Shown one piece after another: positions 37,641-49,087 of a stretch of 64,000 nt of DNA. The stretch is from Stenopsyche tienmushanensis. Its lineage: Eukaryota; Arthropoda; Insecta; Trichoptera; Stenopsychidae. Below the pieces are notes generated by a model, which was not told where the DNA came from, did not search any database, and saw nothing but the letters and a program-made list of their open reading frames with translations. The stretch spans positions 310,001 to 374,000 of the forward strand of contig WACJ01000113.1 in the NCBI GenBank assembly GCA_008973525.1. Reading direction: 5' to 3'. Position numbers and translations under genes: made by a program. Position 1 is the stretch's first letter. Each line of letters starts with the position of its first letter.

Positions 37641-40600
37641 GGGTTGTTAAATTTTAATTTTAAAAATTTTAGTCTTGATGAGTATAGTCACTGAAAGAGC
37701 ACAAAATACGACTTGAGATTGTAGCAGCCTATATGCAACTAATCCCCAAAAACAGTCAACTAATAAAACGACAACCACTGGGTTCAACTCATATGAAATA
37801 GCCCTGCAGTGATGGAGGGTTGAATATAGAATGACTTTTTTGAATGAGTAGGATCGATCAAAAGTTATGATCGAAATAAAACGTATTTTCTCTAATGTCT
37901 TTGAACTGGCTTTAGCCAAGATGCCCCTCGACATCGGAGTCTCGTGCTTGGGATTTCTTTCTATTTGAGAGACTGTAAATCTCGGAGATAACAAGAACTT
38001 TATATTTAACAAATTTAAATATCAGTATTATCTCTGACTATAAGAATTATTATATTTTAAACTACCATGGATAATAAATAAAAATAGAAATTGGAGTACC
38101 TTCAATACGACAGTACGTAATCTCAACAGCGTCTCCAATGACGCCATGGCTCCCACCATATTTGATCAACGTACAAAATTTGATATTCATTTTAGTATAC
38201 TTTTATTTAGCAGTTGATAGCAAAATTAAAATAAATGTGGATTAGTAAGTAAAATATAATTTTCAAACATCATCACAAATTTCTATACAAATAAATACTC
38301 CACTTGAAAAATCTATTTTGTAGAAAATAATCATATAGCGATCGTCTATTTTCGATATCCATATTAGTTTTAGATGTGAAAAATAATGGTTTCTTTAGCC
38401 AGTTTTAATGTATTGAAATTCATAAGGCATAAGACTTAAAAATGAGTTGTTCACTTTTTAATAGAATTTGCGATAATCTTTGGAATGAAATTAGATATTG
38501 TTTTCTGAATCTAAACAAATTTAAACTTTGATGTGATCTATAATACTTGTAAAATTTCTTATGGATATAATGATAATATATTGTATATGGATGATTGAAC
38601 CATATTTTTTTCGGCTTTTGGAATGCATTGTTAGATTTGCTGAAGGTTCAAACCAACGTTTGATGTTAAAGAATTAGCCACATTGACTTACTCCTATGAT
38701 ATTATTTCGCCTTCTATAATCTAATTTCAAAATCAACTATTAGCCAGCCTATTATTTGTAAGTGTGTAAAAATGAATTCTGGATAATATCTTTTAAAATT
38801 GAAGACATCTGAGGGGATCCCTGAGCATTTCACTAAAACTCAAAGGTATAACTTATCTTTGTGGTTCTTTATTAAAAACGATACCAAAGGCTGCAAATAT
38901 CAAAACAAAGACCAACAACAGTATTGCGTGGTACTGTTATGTTCAGCTTAAATTAATATATTTGAGCTATTTTTCTCCCTGCGCAGAACGCCCGGAGCGC
39001 AGCCTTTCATAAATTACGTTTTAAACTAAACGGCCGGGATAATAATTTCGTACAATGCAGCTGTTGCGAAAAAAAGTGGTGAAAATATAATCCCGTTACA
39101 TCATTTTTATTCGCTGCTAGTGTAGAAAGTTACAGAGCGGAATTAATGGCTTTTCTTGTGACCCGCGTTTGCTGCCTTCAGCATATTGCACCAGAAGCTA
39201 ATGTACGTAATGTAGTCAAAGTAAGGATACGAGCTAATGTCTTCATAATGCGCTCGTCACCTGCTAAAAGTCTCATCCGAGAACTTTCCACCTCCAGGAA
39301 ATCATCTTAAATATTTATCCTTTAAAAGCTAATTGCCTACTATCTGCTTGGGCGTCGTACATACTTAAGAACTCCTTATTTATTCCGACGAAAACTTCTA
39401 TAATCAATCTCATGAAGCACTTATCCGTATTATAAACCATCCACGTATTTCAAAAAAAAAACTTATTTGTCGAAGAATATCTTAAAATGAGATACCTATA
39501 CACTCGATTTTAAATATAATGCTGAATGGGTTGCCATACATGGGTTAAATTTTCTGATACAATCAAAATTCACCGTACTTCGTATTAATTCAATACAATA
39601 CATGAAAAATAACTTAAAGTTGAATAATCGTTTTTTTTTCTTCATTTATTGTAAATCTATAATCTCATGTTATTTTTTTTTTAAATCAAAATTTTGAATA
39701 AGCTAATATCAGTGTTGCGACGCATCATTATATGTTAAAGCTCTTATTACAGTTTGTATCAAGAAACTGTTCAGAAAACGTGTGCTTTTTGTTGCCATAA
39801 GAAAGTAAGAATGGCGTTTTTTATATAATATTTAACACCTTTTTCTTTTTACGAAAAGATGCATTGCAACAGTTATTCAATTGAATATTTCTGATATTGC
39901 CTGCATAGTGTGTTATTATACTAATCAATGATTGTATAAATAAAATTGAAATGTGTTTGTATACAGAAAAAAGGGAAAATGGCGTGATAATACGACATCA
40001 CGACGATAATATTCGATTTCCCAAAGGTGAAATAACCGTAGGAAGCGTTGAAAAAATACAATGTCGCTTTTTGTCATACAGTGTTGGTGGTAAATGACAT
40101 AGATCAGTCTTTCGCAAATAAAATACAAGCCCGTCGAATATTTCACTTTTGTACGCATATTTTTGGCACATAATTTTGAATCGTTGCCATTCAATTAGAA
40201 AGGGATGTTCCGGGCTAAGTGTCGTTATGGGAGAGTTTATATTTTATTTATTCATCATTCAAATAATTACAGATAATTAACCGTGGGACTGGTTTTCGAC
40301 CATGTATTCAATTTAAAAATGTACCTCATCATACATTCGATATTAATGAATTTAAATTTTTATTTGTGAAACTCACCCTATTTATGTAATATTAGCAAGA
40401 TGAACAAGTCCAAATTTATTAGATTAGACTTTCTACACACAGGAATGTATTACTTGGAGTAGTTTAAGTCCAATTAGGTATACAATTAGGGTTTTTTTTT
40501 TCAGGATGCAATATTAGTGATTTATTATTCAAAAAATCTATAACTCATTCTAAATTTTGTATTGAAGAGTTATTTATAATCTAAATATTGGTATTTTAAA

Positions 40601-41479
40601 TTTCATTAAATGTAAGCAAACAATTCAAATTCACATTTATATTCAAAATTATTATATAATTTATAAATAATATAAAATTTTGAATACCCTATGCTCCATT
40701 AATATTTTATATATTTTTCGCTTTCTTCATTAAGAAAGGATATTTTTAGAAAGGGCTTCTCCCTATATAGTCAATATTATGATATCGTCCACTTTAGTCG
40801 ATCTTATATTATTGAAGCTATTTTTCAAAGCGAAATAACATGAACAATATTTTTCGATTCATATATTTCAGGATATAAATGTTTTAATAGATATTGAATT
40901 ACGGCTTAATACAAATATGTACAAAAAAATGAGTAGAAATTTTCTTTATTTAAGTACAATAATAATAAATTTAATTATATATTCACCTCCGTGTATTAAA
41001 TTCTTAGAATGCTATGAGATCCAGTTTTATAGTCTAGGTCTAAAAGATGAGTTTTAATGTTTAATATAAAGTGTATCCTTACTGCGGGGATAGTTATGTA
41101 AGCTGTCTAAAAATACTTTGAAATTATACTGTTCCCAAATCCTTTTATCATACATAATTCAAATTGCGATGTAGATACAATATTCAGTCAATTTAGTTAT
41201 CCAAAAACTTCAGCGGATATTGACCTAAACAGATGCTTGCTATTTTCATGACTACTCGCTGCTCTGAATTATTAACGATGCTGCATACAAGGGTTTCATT
41301 TTATAACCAAACAGGACTTTCCATTATAATAAAGGACAATATCATTATTATAATGAAATGACGTCGATACCATTTAGTCTGGCTAGTCTGTATATCTATA
41401 CTAAAAATATTGGTATTTTCATCATAATGATATATTTATTTTCGAATAATCCTAAATTATAGTCTGCTGTACTTTCAAA
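37641..41479. other. Intergenic, no gene recognised
   Basis: The minus-strand frame at 37647-38012 (121 codons) directly abuts the mariner relic but does not read as transposase and matches nothing known to me. A balanced-composition island at about 38960-39370 could be regulatory. A perfect inverted repeat with 10-bp arms (CATTATAATA at 41322-41331, complement at 41346-41355) lies near the end. Confidence 0.4.
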
Positions 41480-42300
41480 CGTTATAGTTCAAGCAGAACA
41501 GGGATCACATGGTTGGTCTGCAATAAGAATGGTTGCAATGCTCATGCGTTGAATGAGAACATATCTTTAGAATCTTCCGACCATCCAAGCATCCTCTTCG
41601 AGTTCCAGCAAATATTTTTGAAGCTTGTTGGCACTCAGTAGTGAGTCGGATTTAGCCGTCGATTTGATTCATTGATTTCAACAGTGAATTAAATTCAAAC
41701 GATGCCAGACGAACATGCCAATGCATTTTTGTGCTTTGTACCAAACTACTAAGGCTTATAGCAGAAATTCGAGGAATGCTTCTTCTGTCATAGACTGATT
41801 TGCTTCTACGATAAAATGTTCGTGTCAAAGAGATGTTCTAGGTATATTTGAATGCCGTTATGTTGCAGTTAGTTCAGCATGAGTTTATTTTAATACACCT
41901 CTGCAAAAGTATTACGTTCTCTTTGGCCCATTTCAGAGCAAACTCGTTGTTTTTCTGACTGTTTAATTTTAGCGTTGCACAGAAAGCATTGTAATATTTT
42001 TGCGGCTGCCGACCCGACTGTCATGTACGTGTCAAGACGATGCTGCACCAGCTCAGCATATGGAGTCAGAAACCTTCCACATGTCTAACTGCATTTCTTC
42101 CGGCGTGTTTAGCATCGTTTGCGTATCGTATGTATATACTATTTAGATACGGATCCTTTTATTCCTGCGACTTTGATGTAGGATTGCATGAATAGGATAA
42201 ACAATGATTGAAGACATGGTTTTAGCTCTTTTGCCAAAAGCCGCAGCAGATCTTACAACATCCCAAGTGGATGTTGGTGAAACTTAATATGACGATGGTA
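41480..42300 (-). other. Possible decayed coding element, unrecognised
   Basis: This stretch is more GC-balanced than its surroundings and reads on the minus strand as short open pieces. Examples are YAELVQHRLDTYMTVGSAAA, then KILQCFLCNAKIKQSEKQRV, and in another frame ANKLQKYLLELEEDAW. It has the look of a decayed transposon gene, but I cannot assign a family and no terminal repeats were found. It may equally be non-coding. Confidence 0.2.
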
Positions 42301-45300
42301 AGATGTATTTAGAGTATTTTTGGAAAATTTTACATTACGTGTATCTTGTTATCATTTTGATATTCAGGTCAATGCAATTATGTCGAGTGGTTGCGACCCT
42401 TGTGCATAAAGCAGGCCAGCCTAGACACCCCTGACCTACATTATGTAAACAAGTTTAATTTTATAGTACTTTGGTCCACAAGTCCTGTTGAATATTGCGT
42501 CCTTATTTCATCAATACGTCATCATGTAGCTAATGTTATATTTTCGAAATTGCAGTTATTGAATAAATAACCTTCAAAATAAATAAAAACCAGCACGTCC
42601 CTTTAGTATATAGCAAAAGCACAACAGCAGAAAAAATCGTCAAAATCTGCATATAATTAGATACATTTAAAAATTAGATGATCAGATATCTATAGATTTA
42701 TAAAAAATAAATTGGAAGAACACAAAGACATACAAAATGGAAGCACGTTTGAATTATCCTGTTGTCTGTTACTACTGTTTGTATCATTATTGACCACTCA
42801 ACTAATTTTAAATAAACCATTGAAGAAAAATATTATTCAACAGAAAATAGAGCATTTTTTCATCAAGATAATATTAGACCTCATACGATAAGAAAAACGC
42901 TCCTAGAATTTAAATTAATTCAGTTTAAATGAAAAGTTATGATAAACCCAACATATTCTCGTAATTTGAAACCATTATGTTATATAAATTATGTATATAC
43001 TGAGTATACAATTCAAACAGAACTTGATTTAGCATAACACCGAATGGCTTTTAAAAACAGGAATTACAATAAAAATAATGTTGCGAAAATATTTCCATTA
43101 AAACTTCTTGCAACAATAATCATTTTGTTGTTTTTGCCAATTATGAAGTAACGTCTAAAAAAGCTGCTAACACAATTTAGTTATTCGATTTCAATTTATA
43201 GTATATACAATTTTGTTAAACATTGTTACTTTTAAATTTGACATCGCTTTGTTTTAGTAAAAGACTAATACATCATAATAATCTTGCAACCACACACTTT
43301 CCACTGCAGTATCTTCAATATCCATTCTCGGGAAAGGACCACATTCATATCATTTCTTTTTTTGATTAAATCACTATTTTTGTGTTTTATATTAAAAGCA
43401 ACATGACTTTTAAATTTTAATTGCGATTGCCAGCTGGGTTAATATATCAAAGGGTGCTTCTCTGGCCATTTTGCTAGAAAGTGGGAGATTTTCAAAGAAT
43501 GAGGTGTTATCTTTAAAAAGCTTTGGAAAACTTCACGGGCTAACCAAAATTGATCCTAATTAAAATTTTAATCTCTTACAACATTTCATCTAACAATACA
43601 AAAATCAATAAAATTGTTTTACTGAAAGTTGATTTTGTTACTATCGTTTCGTTCAAACATTTTTTAATTTGTAACTTAAGCAAACCAGATGGTAAATTCG
43701 AAGATTCGAAAGAAAAACAATTAAAATCTTCCATATGTTAATCTGGCACATTTAATATACTCTTCAAATAACATGGACATATTTAGTCGATAATTGAATA
43801 CTTTGCGCAAAATTTTGCATAGAAAATCTCAAACACGTATGGAATGATATTTAAATAAAAAAATTCCAGTTGCGAGATTCTCTAATACTTTTTACTTTAA
43901 TGTATGTTTTTGCAGAAACAAAATATTCATATAATTTAAATTAATACAAATTTACTTTTAGTGTAATATATGTAAAGGAAACTATGGCGTTTTGAATGAA
44001 CTCTTAGCTGCTTTAATGCTAATAACATGATTGTTTTCCCCCAGTATTTGAAACCGCATCTCCAAGGAATGCTTTTGAGTTGTGCGCTTGCATTTTGTTT
44101 GATTTTCTTTGTTTGCTTTGCATGCCTTCAGTGCAAATTTTATCATCTGAAATAATGGAGCTACAAAGGATCTCAAATACAAGGACAAAATGGTAAAATG
44201 CCATCGTGGCACTCTGTTAAGCTCAAAAGGCACCCAAAATACCATACATTTTATTTTGATAAATTTAAACTAGTGTTTTTCCCCTGCATAAAAATGATCT
44301 TTTACGTCATCCGGAATGAGGCCACTCTTAAGCGTAGAAAGTGTACACCATTCATCCTCCAAGCTAGCAATTTCCTGTAGGACCACTCGTCATTCGCAAT
44401 ACACCCCATTATTTTGTCGCAACATCCAAACCCAAGCGCTTCACGATTAACATTTTGTTTTCGATCACATTTTACAGAAGATTAACTTAAATATCCGGGA
44501 CTAATCTCAACGACGCGAAGAGCATAGTTTTGAAGCATCCATTCCGTATAATTTATGATTCCATGATTGGAAAATGCCTCTATATATAAGCCCCCTATTG
44601 ATTCAGCTGTTAGCGGCGTTTGCCATTCGACGGGATTGTAAGTCGTAAATTGAACGTGTCATTAAACGTTTATCCCTTCTAAGATTTCTCTCAACTTTTT
44701 TTCGTCATTGCGCCCTTTTAGTGGGACAAAAAATGCGACAGACACAATAAATGGATAGCCGGTGATTATTTTCCTTCCTTGTGCTTTATCGCCCTTTTAT
44801 TTTCGACTCTTGCGCGAATTTGATAGATATTCGCCAGTATAAAAAAGTTTCATAAAACCACTTACCTGATAAATTGTCGAAGCCGTACCCTTATTTCGTT
44901 TCTTTTCCGACTGAACAATGCCGTAATATCCGCAATTTGTTTTATGAGGCTGTTTCATCCGCAATTTACTGATATTTGCACGCATTATAGATTTTGTTCT
45001 TTGTAAAAGCTACTGATTTATATAAATCCTTATAATATCTAATTGCAAAATGTAGGAAATTACTTTGACCATTGGCTTTAATCGATAATAATTTATGGCA
45101 AATTATTTAAATGGTTAAGTAGTCCCAATTTATAATGATTTTAGTCGATAAAACTATTATACGCAACATAGAAATATAACAATCTGCAACTCACATTTTC
45201 ATACATTTGAAACTAGCATTAGAAAATTACCTGTATGCAAGCGATTGGTCTAGTAGAGATTCTTATATATAGAACCTGAGAAAATCACCATACTCTGGTT

Positions 45301-45410
45301 AAACTCGATGCAATAAACTGCTGCTCCCTGTGTTCGGTGCTTGCTTTACAACCATAGGGATTAGTTGAGTAGATATGTATGTGCAATTAAGTAACCAGTA
45401 CCTAGGCGAA
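42301..45410. other. Intergenic, no gene recognised
   Basis: Mostly AT-rich. A balanced island at about 44380-44800 contains a TATATATAAG box at 44581 with a TCAG initiator-like match about 22 bp later. No convincing coding frame follows it. Frames at 43982-44245 (minus) and 43550-43741 (plus) match nothing known. Confidence 0.4.
44581..44610 (+). promoter_or_regulatory. Possible TATA plus initiator core promoter
   Basis: TATATATAAG at 44581-44590 is followed by TTCAGCTG near 44601-44608, a spacing close to that of arthropod TATA/initiator promoters. In AT-rich DNA TATA strings are common, and no gene is recognised downstream, so this is weak. Confidence 0.15.
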
Positions 45411-45413
45411 TAA

Positions 45414-45483
45414 GACCCCTATAGCTCATTGAATAGAGCAAGCTTCCGGACAGTAAGAGTTCTGTAATTCGAGTTCCAGAATT
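45414..45483 (+). repeat. tRNA-like relic, probably SINE head
   Basis: TATAGCTCATTGAATAGAGC looks like a D-arm with a good pol III box A and pairing GCTC/GAGC. After a degraded anticodon region, AATTCGAGTTCC resembles box B, and the block ends TTGTAACCA. The acceptor ends do not pair and the T-loop is too long, so it is not a working tRNA. A tRNA-derived SINE head is the likeliest reading. The 3' sequence does not clearly match the other SINE-like copies here. Confidence 0.35.
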
Positions 45484-48400
45484 GTAACCAATTTATTATT
45501 TTAAATTTGAAGCAAAATATGCAGATATCCAATTTAACTTTCAAGCCACATTCATCTACTTATCCAAAATTATCGTTAAACCTCAATGTTAAAAATGAAT
45601 AACGTTTAAGTGTACCTGTTTAGTGTACACCCATTAATTGTTTTTTTAAATATTTTTTACCATGAACATTATCGCCAAATTCACTGACAAAGTGGCATAG
45701 AACTCGCGCAACTCAAAAATATATTTGGAAAAAGGCAAAAGATTAATAAAACAAATCTAAAACTATAATACCTTCGACGCTATTTTATATAAATAATGAT
45801 TGTGTTGATTATTTTTTTTATATGCTGACCGCAGTTAAAAACATTTTTTTAAATAAATTTGTGGTAAGTTTGTTGCGTCATCGATATTCATCTGTGGCTA
45901 GGCGATAACGTTTTTACAAGTGAAAACCATAGAAAATGTGGCTTTTGTACGGCAAATCCGGTTTATATTATCATTTTCAATCAACACATTCAACGGTTAA
46001 TTGAATTTAACCTTTGTTTTAAAATGGAAATATTGGCTTGAATCATAAAATATTGGTCGTTCTATAAATAAAATTCATACCGTCTATTACAAGAATAGCT
46101 TTTGGATCAATAATCTATTATATTAGACATAACACCCTCGATAATTTCATAGGATTTTTTGCAGATATTGTGATAAAACGATTCCAAATAAAGAAGAAAA
46201 AAATTTATAATTTGCAAAAATGAATATTATGTTTTTTTTTTCATTTATATGAGAAGATTGATAAATTTGTTTGTATCTTTTCCCTGCGGTGTTTTACAAA
46301 GATTATGGTTCTACTGCAGGGGTGCGCCATGTAATTACGTTTTGATTTCATTTTGATCATCCCCAGATGATCCACCTAATTCGCTATCAACATATATTTA
46401 GAATTTGCTGAAGGCATTAAAATGAATGAGATAAAAATTTTATTCGACTAGACGTAAATTCATTTAGTGTAAAATTTTATGCGCACAAGTTAATGTTAAT
46501 TAATTTTATTTCGTATTATATCTAAAGTTTGTCAAGCGAGATATTAAATTATGAAAAACACTTTTATAATAACATTGAAATCAGTCCGAACTTTGATTAT
46601 GTAGAACAAATTTAATCGCAAGGCTTATTTATAAGAAACAAGTAAAGTATTGAATTTTGCTATTGCGAAACAACGATTGGTTTTTAATTGCTTGAACCTG
46701 ATCAGAAAATCATACTAGTAGTATACAGCCAGCAATTAAAGCTTAAATACGACAACTTGTATTCAATAACAAAGAATTAAATTTTCAACAAGAAAATCCC
46801 AAGCTTTATTTTGTAAAATTAATGGAAAAATAATAATCGAATTTGGTTTAAAACTTTATTCCATCCACCTTATTCTGTGAAAATTACGCCTTCTGATTAC
46901 TCTGGTGAACTAAAATCTAAATTAAGAAATAAAATGATATTATTAATGGGATAAAAATCGCAGATACACTTTTTTGAAATAAATTGCTTGTATTTAGAAT
47001 TGTTTGTGACAGATATTTCATTTTAAGGTGTTCTTCGCCCAATAAGATTTTTTTTCGATACATGGATAGTTTATAATGTGTAATTGCTTAATGAAATTGA
47101 CTATAAAATCTTTGTCGGATCGGCCCAATCAAATAGTAGAGAATTAACTTTTAAATGATAAATATTTAAGATGACTTTATAAAAATGACATTGAGTATTT
47201 ACCCAAACTTTAGCATGAAGCGATTAAAATTTATGGTTATATAGACTTTGGTTTATATATATTTCAAAATGTTTTGCAAATTATGAACATTTTCTGGTCT
47301 TCTTAATAGCATCACGTTTATGGTTTATATTTTTATGATATAAAACGGCGATTTGTTCAAAATTTTCGAAGAAATCACAAGGGATGATGAAGGTCTGTCA
47401 AAAATTGTCGAGAATGAAAATGTTGAGAGGATTTAAGCCTCTGGAAGCTAGGGGAATTGCTTTTGGGAATAGACCCTTGTGTAGGTCAATTGATGGTGCG
47501 ACCTACCCTCTTAGGGAATGCTTGTCGGCCCGTGTCCAGCTTAACAGATCTATTCTCTCATTTTTGTGTGTCATTCCTTGCGAAATTTGGATGATTTAAA
47601 AAAAAATAAACAACATACAAAAAAGCACCGCCCAAGTTGAGAAATTGCCTTTTGTCACAATCGACGAGACTGCTCGAATCTAACGACTGAGACGGATTAA
47701 GATAAAGGTTTGCATTAGCAGAAGTGAGACGAAATGTCTCTATGAAAGAAGCAAATACCATGAAATTTAACAAATTGGACTTTTTTCTCGAATTAATCTT
47801 TCATTTCAGCGAGCAGTTGCTCGAACGTATTTAGAGAATTACAATAACCGTAACAATAAACGGTAAAAGTTACAAGCGCCCGCGTAACGCAATACGTTTC
47901 ACGGTTTGTTGGCGACTAGCGGTTAAACCTGCATTCTATATACACACACTGAAAAAAACTCATATCAGCTAAATGCTAAAAAACACCTTCATTTTTACGG
48001 CATAATCATTTGCAGTATGTATGTTAAGCTCGTACGTTATATAAATGAAACATTTCTAGTTGTTCCAATTGAATATAGAACAAATTATGCAGTGAACTGT
48101 GGAAATATTCAATCAATCATTAAAATTCTGACCTAAATTATTATCCATAACAAAACCCAAAGTAAGCCATGATTATCGGCAATTTCTTATTTATATTGAT
48201 GCTGAAAATCAGACCAATTGGATGACCACGAATGGAGCTGTACAACAAAACCTAAACGTGCGACAATAGTCAATTGAAATAGAATACAGAAAAAAATGAC
48301 CTCATAAATCTATTTTGTTGACAAGCATATTTAAAAATAATTGTATATAAAAATGTTATATTATGGAGTTTTTAAGAGTTAAAGATGTAGTTATTTTTAT

Positions 48401-48720
48401 TTTATAAATCGAGATTGTATAAATACGAACATTTTTATATTTGAAAGTGTGAATTTAATTTGAGATTCATGATGTTGAAGGTGTTGAACGAATCAACAGA
48501 TAGCTTTTAGATGAAACTGAATTTTGTTGCATTCGGTGATCGTTTATCCGCATCGTTTAATTACGCCCCAATGATAATGATTGCAATTGAAAGCAAATCA
48601 AACGATGCAATATATTGACCGTTACATTTACAATTTAAAACTAAATGCTTTTTATGCTTAACCCTTCTATTAATAATATGGTCTGGCCAGATCATTTTGC
48701 TTTTGCAATGAGTTTTTTTT
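45484..48720. other. Intergenic, no gene recognised
   Basis: AT-rich DNA. The 47380-47780 stretch is somewhat more balanced and has overlapping frames on both strands (plus 47384-47599, minus 47558-47773) that match no family. It could be an eroded insertion. Nothing else stands out up to the R1-clade element. Confidence 0.4.
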
Positions 48721-48732
48721 AATAGTAGCTAT
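48721..48732. repeat. Target-site duplication, left copy (R1-clade element)
   Basis: AATAGTAGCTAT is repeated exactly at 51698-51709. It lies next to the 3' tail of the minus-strand element. Confidence 0.92.
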
Positions 48733-48754
48733 AAAAAAAAAAAAAAAAAAAAAA

Positions 48755-49087
48755 GGGGGACTGGGGGCCCACCACATGCCCGAGCGTGTACCCAAGGTCG
48801 AGAACGACCTTACGACAGCTCTCGCTTACAAACAATACAAACTTAGTGAAACTAATTTTAAAGTCCCCCGAGAGGTACCACTTCTGCTCAATCTGGTGAC
48901 CGAGCGCGTTGCAAAGCGCGAAAAAGAGAGGAAGGAAGAAGAGAGAAAAGGTTAGAAAGAAAAAAGAAAAAAGAGTTCGGCCACGCGGCCGCTGCGTCGC
49001 ATATGTAGGACGCTATTTAAGGTCCGGCTTTAGCTGAGGGCTGCAGCTGGAAAAACGCATGCCTGTGTGTAGCGGCAAGAGTCTACA
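48755..49087 (-). other. 3' UTR of the R1-clade element
   Basis: It contains a perfect stem-loop near the 3' end (AAGGTCG at 48794-48800, complement at 48805-48811, 4-nt loop). There is also a second GC-rich dyad (CGCG arms around TTGCAAAG, near 48910) and a pyrimidine-rich tract on the element's strand (about 48920-48975). In R1/R2-type elements, reverse transcriptase recognises 3' UTR structure, so these are candidate recognition elements. That role is inferred. Confidence 0.6.

Noticed and set aside
37647..38012. 121-codon minus-strand frame beside the mariner relic
   Set aside because: It does not contain mariner N-terminal motifs and shows no other family signature; likely a chance frame.
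48733..48754. Treating the A run as the poly(A) tail of a plus-strand element
   Set aside because: The only coding frame is on the minus strand and the duplications place the run at its 3' end, so it is poly(T) in the element's sense.
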